From Roseofilum casamattae BLCC-M143 (GTDB lineage Bacteria > Cyanobacteriota > Cyanobacteriia > Cyanobacteriales > Desertifilaceae), in NCBI RefSeq assembly GCF_030068455.1, contig NZ_JAQOSQ010000004.1, positions 186,001 to 250,000 on the forward strand: 64,000 nt of DNA. Direction: 5' to 3'. How positions within the stretch are numbered: position 1 is the first letter of the stretch; each line of letters starts with the position of its first letter. Positions 9,401-15,172 of this stretch are shown piece by piece. Position numbers and translations under genes: made by a program. The notes below the pieces were generated by a model that worked only from the letters and a program-made list of their open reading frames with translations, ran no database searches and had not been told where the DNA came from.

Positions 9401-11234
9401 CGTCGGGACGTTGAAAGCGATATTCTAACTGGAAGGGGCGATCTTCTTGACTGGATCGATCCCACTCCTCGGCGATGAGATCGCGATCGTCGGGATGCAA
9501 GGCTTGTTTCCATCCTCTCCCTGTCGCCATTTCTGAGGTTAAGCCGGCAATTTGGCACCAGCGTTCGTTGACATAAATACACAATCCTTTTTCATCAGTG
9601 CGAAAAATGCCAACCGGTGCGGCAGCGGCTAAACTGGCAAACCGTTGCTCGCTCTCTCGCAGTCGGATTTCGGTTTGCTGACGTTCGACTAATTCTTCTT
9701 GCAGTCTTTGATAAGCGGTGGCTTGTTGAATGGCGATCGCCAATTGAGTTGCCAGTTGCTTTAATAATTCGGCTTCTTCTGGTTTCCACTGCCGGGGTCT
9801 AAAACTTTCGGTTGCCTCGAGCAATCCCCATAACGCATCATCTCGAACTATGGGAAATAACATTTTAGCTCGCATTTGCAACCGCTCTAGCAATGCTCGA
9901 TGGCAGTCGCTTATCTCGATAGTATGAATATCGGGAACAACGCGAATCCGACCTTTGTGGTAAGTATCGCTTAACTCAGCTCCAAAACAAGAATCGACAA
10001 CGCTTTGTCCGAGTAAGCAGTGGATTTTGCCGGAGGTGGCTTCTGCAATGCAGTGCATTTTGCATTCTTCTTGCAGTTGCCAAATGGCTACGCGATCGCA
10101 CCCTAAAATTTTTTGCAATTCCTCAACGGTTGTCTTCAGAATCCGATCCAAATCGAGGGTGGCGTGAATGGTGGAGGAAACCGTAGCCAGCAATTTTGCC
10201 TGGGTGGCTTTGGTCTTGAGTACGTCAATTTGTCGTGCTACTTCCTGCTCTAGTTGCACGGTTCGATTTTCCAGCAGTTCTAGTTTTTCGGCTTCGAGTG
10301 ATGAAACTTTCGTCTCTAACACTTCAGTGAGTTTATACAACTCCAATGGCGTGAGAATCTGCAATAAGCTACTTTGGCTGACAATTCCCAACATTTCGCC
10401 CTGAGGCCCGGTGACCGCCAATCGGCGTACAAAGCGCTGTTCCATTAGTTGATGCACAACCCAGAGTGAATCTTGGGGACGAACGGAGAATACCGGGGTG
10501 CTCATTACCGAACCCACCAAACAAGTTTTCAGGTTTAGGCCTAAGGCATGAAACTGGACGATATCGCGCTCGGTGATAATGCCAATGGGTATTTTTGGAG
10601 TGGGGTCAATGTTGCGATCGGGTTGAGTGTTGCGAGGATACTCGGAAAACTCTCGAACAATAACCACACAACCTACGCCATGCTGAGACATGAGGTTGGC
10701 AATCTCGAGCATTGTTACGTGAGGTTCGGCATAAACCACTGAAGTGCTCATCACTTCAGAGACCAGACGCAATCGAAGTAAATCTACCGGCCGGGAACTC
10801 TTGCGCAAACTCTCGTGAGTTAAGAGTCCGATAATCTTGTTCTCATTGAGGAGGGGAACATGGCGGATGTGATGCTGTTGTAGCAGGTTAATGGCAGTAA
10901 AAAAGTCCGTGAGTTCTGCCTGATGCAATGTCGTTACAGGATGACTCATGACATTCTGTAATGATAGATGGTCGAGAGTTGCATACTGGGCAATTAATCG
11001 GACGATATCTCGTTCGGTCACAATCCCGACTAATTGGCGATCGCCAACCACCAATACGCAACTCGAGCGCGCGTCAATATGGACTTCTTCCAGGGAACGT
11101 TCGGCCGTGTCAGTTGCCTGACAGGTGGCTCTCACAGCGCTCATTTGGGCGATCGCCTCTACCAATTTTGTTTCTGGAGAAAGAATTAGGGGATCGCGAA
11201 CAACAGCATTGTGAAATTGACTCGAAGAAATCAT
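6450..11234 (-). CDS. Giant hybrid sensor kinase: CBS-GAF-PAS-PAS-GAF-PAS-PAS-HisKA-HATPase-REC
   Basis: The protein has 1594 residues, no transmembrane segment and many sensor modules. Four CBS motifs fill about residues 8-300 (GIVTERDIVRLIA and GIITERDIVQFHA are CBS signatures), a form usually sensing adenine nucleotides. A coiled coil and a GAF domain follow (about 345-505), then two PAS domains with their PAC ends (ITDISDRKQAEQ), a second GAF (about 790-930), a coiled coil and two more PAS domains. The dimerisation motif [18 protein letters not shown], an ATPase domain (NLLNNAVKFT, GTGLGLSL) and a C-terminal receiver (LILMDIQMPEVDG) complete it. It is likely a cytoplasmic phosphorelay kinase working with the receiver-kinase 17 bases downstream. 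A CRP-like site lies about 103 bases upstream. Domain borders are estimates by eye. Confidence 0.93.
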   Translation of the reverse strand: MISSSQFHNAVVRDPLILSPETKLVEAIAQMSAVRATCQATDTAERSLEEVHIDARSSCVLVVGDRQLVGIVTERDIVRLIAQYATLDHLSLQNVMSHPVTTLHQAELTDFFTAINLLQQHHIRHVPLLNENKIIGLLTHESLRKSSRPVDLLRLRLVSEVMSTSVVYAEPHVTMLEIANLMSQHGVGCVVIVREFSEYPRNTQPDRNIDPTPKIPIGIITERDIVQFHALGLNLKTCLVGSVMSTPVFSVRPQDSLWVVHQLMEQRFVRRLAVTGPQGEMLGIVSQSSLLQILTPLELYKLTEVLETKVSSLEAEKLELLENRTVQLEQEVARQIDVLKTKATQAKLLATVSSTIHATLDLDRILKTTVEELQKILGCDRVAIWQLQEECKMHCIAEATSGKIHCLLGQSVVDSCFGAELSDTYHKGRIRVVPDIHTIEISDCHRALLERLQMRAKMLFPIVRDDALWGLLEATESFRPRQWKPEEAELLKQLATQLAIAIQQATAYQRLQEELVERQQTEIRLRESEQRFASLAAAAPVGIFRTDEKGLCIYVNERWCQIAGLTSEMATGRGWKQALHPDDRDLIAEEWDRSSQEDRPFQLEYRFQRPDGQITWVYGQSLAEYNEQQQIVGYVGTITDISDRKQAEQQRQASEQRFRQAIEQAPFPIMIHAEDGEVLQISNIWTELTGYTRADIPTTAAWAEKAYGDLASDVLKNTIDRRYHLRSRQDEGELTITTRERSQQIWHFSSSPLGLLPDGRRSVVSMAANVTERRTAELALQHLIAGTAATTGKDFFPALVRHIAEALNVAYVLVTEYVDDCLHTLALWAEDALQENISYNPAQTPCKHTLKNGKFVCQSLVQHKFPESKILAQMGAESYLGIAMHNARGEIMGNLCILDRRPLDNIQRLEQVLTVFASRCTTELERQRVSSDLEALNRELEERVEQRTEELRVKDAQLEDFFDNANDLIQSVLLEDGRFEYVNHAWQQALGYSEAEVAELTIFDLLHPSYHQHCIGLIGEMRQGKTCQLERIELIFLTKYGREIRLEGSVNCRLENGLPVATRAIFRDVTERHNLIQELVSFKQALDRSAIVAITDTEGIITYVNDRFCTISGYTKDELLGQTHQIINSGYHPSSFFQDLWETISSGKIWRGEICNKAKDGRLYWVDSTLVPFTDSQGKPFQYLAIRVDISDRKRYEEELQQTNIKLARATKLKDQFLANMSHELRTPLNAVLGMTEALQEGAYGTLNAQQNKALSVVTQSGMHLLELINDILDLAKIESGQVELEYSPSNIEALCQNSLVFIKQQAHRKQIQTQIQIPPNLPNVMLDERRIRQSLINLLNNAVKFTAEGGSIVLQVNLESDRNEATHQTSYWLKFTAIDTGIGISQENLQKLFQPFVQVDSALNRSYSGTGLGLSLVKRIVELHGGTLGVSSQEGVGSQFWFALPCGELAGKGAAASRSASPDRVETSDEIVPCRILLAEDNLANIKTIAGYLKAKGYSVILAYNGQQAIDLARAEQPDLILMDIQMPEVDGLEAMQAIRQIPSLEKTPIVALTALAMTGDRERCLAAGANDYLSKPIRLRQLMVIIQQYCGA

Positions 11235-11336
11235 ATCAATTTCGATACTTGAAAAATAAGTATTTATAGTTGTTTATATTACAGGCATTATACTTATAAG
11301 ATCGAGTTAGATCTTGCGATCGCGATCGACAAAATA

Positions 11337-11352
11337 CGTGATTTATATCACA
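11337..11352. promoter_or_regulatory. CRP/SyCRP1-like palindrome
   Basis: CGTGATTTATATCACA contains the perfect dyad GTGAT-N4-ATCAC and differs from the cAMP-receptor consensus TGTGA-N6-TCACA only at its first base. It lies between two divergent genes, about 103 bases upstream of the 1594-residue kinase and 164 bases upstream of the oxidoreductase start. Confidence 0.5.
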
Positions 11353-11515
11353 TTTTATGTAATATAAGAGTTATGACTGGCGATAATGCACCAAAAATAA
11401 CATCTATGACTCATGGGGGCTTCTTTACAATTGAACTTCCTTGTCATCCCTTGAAGTCCAAACCATTATTTAGCATTAGTACAATGGTGGAGGAAAATTC
11501 GGTTGAGGAAATCAC

Positions 11516-12634
11516 TTGGCTAGCGATCGCATTCTCATTCTCGGCGGAACCGGCCGCATCGGCCGCCATATTGCCTTGGATCTCCGGGGTCGCATTCCGG
11601 CAAAAATAATGCTTGCAGGTCGTCAAACTCCAGCAAATGAGAAGGATCTGCCAGGAGAGTTTTTACCGCTCGATCTCGAGGATATGCAAGGACTAAGGAA
11701 GGCGATCGCCAATAGTAGATTAGTTATTCACTGTGCCGGGCCGTTTCATTACCGAGATGCACGAGTGTTGCAGATTTGTATCGACTCGGGCGTCAATTAT
11801 CTCGATATCAGTGACTGTCGCACCTTTACACAAAAAGCTCTTAACTACGCTGAAACGGCAAGATCGGCAGGAGTTACGGCAATTATTAATACAGGAGTAT
11901 TTCCGGGTATTTCTAATGGTATGGTACGCCAGGGAGCGGACAAGCTGGATATAATTAATACAATTAAGCTGTATTATGGAGTAGGTGGCTCTGGTGGTGC
12001 TGGATTAACGGTGATGCGAACCACGTTTCTGGGATTGCAACATCCATTCCCTGCTTGGATAGACGGAAAATGGCAGACGATCGCGCCGTATAGCGATCGC
12101 CAATTGCTGAATAAATTTACTGATATTCCCGCTCCCTTCGATCGTATTGGAGTTTACTGGTATGATGTTCCGGAAACCTTCACCTTTGCCGAAAGTTTCC
12201 CCGTCCAAACCGTCGTGACTAAGTTCGGTTCTGCTCCGGATTTCTATAACTATTTAACCGGAACGATCGCGCGCTATTGTCCGACAAAGTGGTTGCAGAA
12301 TTCTTGGGCGATCGAAACTCTCTCGCAGATTAGCTATCGCATGACGCAAATTAGCGATCGCTTCAGCGGCATCGGGATTTTCATGCTCGCCGAACTCGAA
12401 GGGGAAGTCAACGGCAAACCCAGCATCTATCGCAGTCAATTCTATCACGAGAATACCGCGATCGCTGCTGGATGCGGAACCGGCAGTATCGCCGAATGGA
12501 TCTGGACGGGAAAGCTAGAGAAACCCGGAGTTTGGCCGGTGGAACGAGCCATTACCGGAGAGCAATTTACCGAGATGATGCGATCGCGCAGCCACCTATC
12601 GCGCAACCTAACCATTAAACAATCTTGGCATTAA
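11516..12634 (+). CDS. Saccharopine-dehydrogenase-like NAD(P)-binding oxidoreductase
   Basis: This protein has 372 residues and starts at TTG 11516, chosen because GAGGA lies 6 bases upstream and the Rossmann strand begins at once. DRILILGGTGRIGRHIA is the dinucleotide-binding GxGxxG. The next strand, IMLAGRQTP, carries the ribose-binding end, and VIHCAGPFHYRDARVLQ with SGVNYLDISDCR is characteristic of the saccharopine dehydrogenase NADP-binding family. The C-terminal domain, about residues 125-340, is hydrophobic in places (VGGSGGAGLTVMRTTFLGLQ). It is not a true lysine-pathway enzyme by context. Cyanobacterial members are mostly uncharacterised, so the substrate is unknown. It converges with the Uma2 gene, leaving only 7 bases between stops. 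Confidence 0.8.
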   Translation: MASDRILILGGTGRIGRHIALDLRGRIPAKIMLAGRQTPANEKDLPGEFLPLDLEDMQGLRKAIANSRLVIHCAGPFHYRDARVLQICIDSGVNYLDISDCRTFTQKALNYAETARSAGVTAIINTGVFPGISNGMVRQGADKLDIINTIKLYYGVGGSGGAGLTVMRTTFLGLQHPFPAWIDGKWQTIAPYSDRQLLNKFTDIPAPFDRIGVYWYDVPETFTFAESFPVQTVVTKFGSAPDFYNYLTGTIARYCPTKWLQNSWAIETLSQISYRMTQISDRFSGIGIFMLAELEGEVNGKPSIYRSQFYHENTAIAAGCGTGSIAEWIWTGKLEKPGVWPVERAITGEQFTEMMRSRSHLSRNLTIKQSWH

Positions 12635-12641
12635 TCCTAAC

Positions 12642-13325
12642 TCAAGTCTCGATAGAATCGGGATCGATGCCCAAACTCCTTAGCTTTTCCGCTAATTTAT
12701 CGGCTCTGCATCGTTCTGCAACCATCTTCTCTTCTGCCGTCAAATAGCGATCGCCATTTTCATCATACCAATACAACCACTCCCGAGTGATTCCTTGATA
12801 CGTTCCTTCCGCTCTCCCTATTCCTAAACCCAGAGACGATAACCATACGGGTTCTCCATCCAATAACCAATACTCTCCCCCTTGCAGCTCGTAAACTTCT
12901 AACTTTGCTTTCCGTTTCCGCAATGGATTATAGATGGCGTAATACTGCACTCCTAACTGTCGATAGTCTTCCTTCTTTTGCGTATATTCTTTGCGTCGCT
13001 GTTGGGAAACTACCTCTAAGACAAAAGTTGGCACCTGTTGTTCTTCCCACAATACATAGGAAAGACGCAAATCTGTATCGATAATTCTCGGAACTCCCAA
13101 ACTCAGAAACCCATCCGGAACGATCGCCGGTTGCCTCGGATCGTAATAGATTCCCATATCTACCCCAAAAAACCAATCCATCCGCTCCGGCCAAATCAAA
13201 GCTAGGATGGCTTCGAGTAAGCCAGGAATCAAGTGTTGTAATTGGTTATCCACAGGAGTATCGTCAGAGTCGGGTAAATCTTCGGCTGAAGGCAAGCATT
13301 GCTTGGGATGATAGTCGAGTAACAT
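12642..13325 (-). CDS. Uma2-family (DUF820) PD-(D/E)XK nuclease-like protein
   Basis: This protein has 227 residues from ATG 13325; a GTG 12 bases earlier is less likely. The core VPTFVLEVVSQQRRKEYTQ gives the Glu and spaced Lys of the PD-(D/E)XK fold, preceded by DTDLRLSYVLWEE and followed by KEDYRQLGVQYYAIYNP. The C-terminal LTAEEKMVAERCRADKLAEKLRSLGIDPD is the usual coiled tail of cyanobacterial Uma2 proteins. The family is multicopy and highly expanded in cyanobacteria, often linked to mobile DNA, and its physiological role is not settled. No transposase sits beside it here. Confidence 0.88.
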   Translation of the reverse strand: MLLDYHPKQCLPSAEDLPDSDDTPVDNQLQHLIPGLLEAILALIWPERMDWFFGVDMGIYYDPRQPAIVPDGFLSLGVPRIIDTDLRLSYVLWEEQQVPTFVLEVVSQQRRKEYTQKKEDYRQLGVQYYAIYNPLRKRKAKLEVYELQGGEYWLLDGEPVWLSSLGLGIGRAEGTYQGITREWLYWYDENGDRYLTAEEKMVAERCRADKLAEKLRSLGIDPDSIET

Positions 13326-13361
13326 AAGATTTCCCACTGTAGTCCTGATTCTTCCATCCTA

Positions 13362-13697
13362 CTATTCGAGATAAGTCGCCAGATCTTCAATGACGCGGGT
13401 TAACTCCATTTCTGCGGACACTCGCATGCGATCGCTTTTCACCGTCACTAACACTTTCGCCGCAAACGGAGTCGCCGAAATATTCGGATTACAGAAGACC
13501 TCTAAAAATACCTCTCCATTATGCCGATATTCCATAGACTCTTGGGGAACTTTCCTGCCTTTCCCCACCGGTTGCGCTGCAATAACTTTCAGTCGTTCCA
13601 TCAGTCGGTCGATTTCGCCTTTGAGTTCTGCGGCCGCTTCAGGGGTAAAATTAAACGAGACCGAGCCGCAAGCAAAATTAAGGGTTAGTTGCCTCAT
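13362..13697 (-). CDS. Conserved hypothetical protein, 111 residues
   Basis: I do not recognise this protein. It begins with beta-strand-like stretches (LTLNFACGSVSFNFT), then a helical segment AAAELKGEIDRLMERLKVI, and a further strand-rich part EVFLEVFCNPNISATPFAAKVLVTVKSDR. No signal peptide or membrane segment is visible. It is divergent from the CDF transporter (starts 58 bases apart), and its coding sequence contains long antisense readings that I judge to be shadows. The ordered alternation of strand and helix and the well-behaved codon use support a real gene; no function is proposed. Confidence 0.6.
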   Translation of the reverse strand: MRQLTLNFACGSVSFNFTPEAAAELKGEIDRLMERLKVIAAQPVGKGRKVPQESMEYRHNGEVFLEVFCNPNISATPFAAKVLVTVKSDRMRVSAEMELTRVIEDLATYLE

Positions 13698-13755
13698 AAA
13701 CCATAAACCGAGTAAGACTATACCATCTATATCATGCTTTGGGAGGATAGGAAGA

Positions 13756-14661
13756 TTGCCAGCAGATAAGGTTCGCGATATTCGTTTGCAAGTTCGTCAG
13801 GTTCTCCTGATTACCTTAGCGCTTAATCTTGTAGTTCTGTGCATTAAAACCTCTATTGGCTGGAAAACTGGTGCGTTAAGTTTGTTAGCCGATGCGTTGC
13901 ACAGTTTAACCGATAGTGCGAATAATATCTTAGGCTTAATTGCAAACCAGTTAGCTTCTCCTAAACCCGATCGCGAACATCCCTACGGACACCAAAAGTT
14001 CGATGCCATCGGCGCTCTCGGAATTGCGGCGTTCCTCGGATTTGCCTGCTTTGAAATTCTCTCTAGCGCTATAGGACGGCTGATATCTGGAGGCAATCTC
14101 CTCAAGATAAGTTCTGTAGATCTGTGGATTTTACTCTTGGTTCTCGGTATTAATATTTTCGTTGCATACTACGAGCGTTGGGTCGGCCGGCAAATTGGTA
14201 GCGGCATTCTCATCGCCGATGCCAAGCATACGATGAGCGATGTTTGGGTCACCGTTTTAGTTATTGGCGGCCTAATTGGAGTAAACTTAGGCTATCCTTG
14301 GCTCGATGTAGTGCTCGCTTTTCCCGTAGCGCTGCTGGTATTCCAAAGTGGCTGGGAAGTCTTGCAAGAGAATTTACCTTGGTTAACCGATGAAATCGCG
14401 ATCGCTCCAGAAGCTATTCACGCGATCGTCATGGACGTTCCTGGAGTTATTAACTGCCACGATATTGCTTCTCGCGGAATTGTCGGTCGGCAAGTATTCA
14501 TTGAAATGCACTTAATCGTCGATGCAGTCGATGTGGCCGCATCCCACCAAATTACAGAAGCCGTTGAAGAACGTCTCGAAAACGAGTACTATCCCGTTCG
14601 CGTTTTGATTCACGTCGAACCCCCCGACTATCAATCCGATCGCATTACGTTTACCCATTAA
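13756..14661 (+). CDS. Cation diffusion facilitator (CDF) metal exporter
   Basis: This protein has 301 residues. The frame is open far upstream, but the first 122 codons overlap the divergent gene and have no membrane character. I therefore start at TTG 13756, which has GGAGG 9 bases upstream. Membrane helices begin at VLLITLALNLVVLCI. Metal-site motifs are HSLTD in helix 2 (LADALHSLTDSANN) and HTMSD in helix 5 (DAKHTMSDVW). The HxxxD pair is characteristic of Zn/Co-type CDF proteins. HPYGHQKFDAIGAL is the loop signature. A cytosolic C-terminal domain (about 210-290) with GIVGRQVFIEMHLIVD follows. It should export Zn, or possibly Fe or Mn, by H+ antiport in the plasma membrane. Confidence 0.9.
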   Translation: MPADKVRDIRLQVRQVLLITLALNLVVLCIKTSIGWKTGALSLLADALHSLTDSANNILGLIANQLASPKPDREHPYGHQKFDAIGALGIAAFLGFACFEILSSAIGRLISGGNLLKISSVDLWILLLVLGINIFVAYYERWVGRQIGSGILIADAKHTMSDVWVTVLVIGGLIGVNLGYPWLDVVLAFPVALLVFQSGWEVLQENLPWLTDEIAIAPEAIHAIVMDVPGVINCHDIASRGIVGRQVFIEMHLIVDAVDVAASHQITEAVEERLENEYYPVRVLIHVEPPDYQSDRITFTH

Positions 14662-14679
14662 GAGCATTCTCCGGAAGAG

Positions 14680-14729
14680 TTTTCCACAGGATTGCCTGTT
14701 TTTCCACAATTTATTGGGCGTTTTCCACA
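14680..14729 (+). promoter_or_regulatory. Three evenly spaced DnaA-box sequences (TTTTCCACA)
   Basis: TTTTCCACA occurs at 14680-14688, 14700-14708 and 14721-14729, all in the same orientation and 20 and 21 bases apart, about two helical turns. TTTTCCACA is the DnaA-box form described for cyanobacteria. An AT-rich stretch follows at about 14970-15040. There is no dnaA or dnaN beside it, so this could be a replication origin, a DnaA-titration site or a DnaA-regulated promoter. Confidence 0.5.
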
Positions 14730-14766
14730 TTTGCCTCGCGATCGGTGGCGATCGCTCAGTCTACAC

Positions 14767-14967
14767 TCAAGTTAACTTTTCCGCGATCAGATTTTGGACA
14801 TATAAATAACTCTCCAGAGAATATCTGCTCTCTTCCGGACGATCTCGAGCCTCTAACTCCAGTTTTTCTAGCTCTAAAGTCGCCATCAAATCTAAGCAGT
14901 GTTGAAGAAAGACAAATTCTTCCAAAAAAGAATTAAATTCAGGGGGAGGGAATGACGATTGCATCAT
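14767..14967 (-). CDS. Possible small hypothetical protein, 66 residues
   Basis: This is a leucine/glutamate-rich helical protein (FLEEFVFLQHCLDLMATLELEKLELEARD is its centre, shown here as one long predicted helix), starting at ATG 14967 with a second ATG next to it. No Shine-Dalgarno sequence is visible and I know no homologue. It occupies an otherwise empty gap between the DnaA-box cluster and the cyclase promoter. It could be a chance ORF. Confidence 0.35.
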   Translation of the reverse strand: MMQSSFPPPEFNSFLEEFVFLQHCLDLMATLELEKLELEARDRPEESRYSLESYLYVQNLIAEKLT

Positions 14968-15033
14968 AATTCAAGGATAATTTACCGATATAACCTTTGC
15001 TATTTAAACTACGCTAACTTAGATAAGAATACA

Positions 15034-15074
15034 GTAAAGTTTGAGTAAAGATTGCCAAGTGACCTGTAAAGTTT
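15034..15074 (+). promoter_or_regulatory. Helically phased GTAAAGTTT repeats upstream of the adenylate cyclase
   Basis: GTAAAGTTT (15034-15042), GTAAAGATT (15045-15053) and GTAAAGTTT (15066-15074) are direct repeats 11 and 21 bases apart, i.e. on the same face of the helix. They precede a leader ORF and the cyclase, and look like a response-regulator binding array. The regulator is unknown. Confidence 0.4.
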
Positions 15075-15092
15075 ATATAAAGGGAGGTAACA

Positions 15093-15140
15093 ATGTGCAG
15101 CCCCCCAGAACCCGGTAGAATAGGGGAAATAAAGGAATAG
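15093..15140 (+). CDS. Putative 15-residue leader peptide upstream of the cyclase
   Basis: ATG 15093 is preceded by GGGAGGTAACA, one of the best ribosome-binding sites in the window. It opens a 15-codon ORF (MCSPPEPGRIGEIKE) ending TAG at 15138-15140. A second mini-ORF, MEDNS, runs 15146-15163, only 9 bases before the cyclase ATG. The cyclase itself has no such strong site. The two consecutive prolines (CCC CCA) could stall ribosomes. Translational coupling or attenuation is inferred, not shown. Confidence 0.4.
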   Translation: MCSPPEPGRIGEIKE

Positions 15141-15172
15141 GTATCATGGAAGATAACTCCTAAGCCGCGAAC

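Noticed and set aside
9063-9428. 121-codon plus-strand ORF inside the giant kinase
   Set aside because: It is antisense to PAS-domain coding sequence; such shadows are expected in this GC-rich frame.
13390-13755. Long N-terminal extension of the CDF transporter
   Set aside because: It overlaps the divergent 111-residue gene, has no membrane or domain features, and a well-placed TTG with GGAGG begins the real protein.
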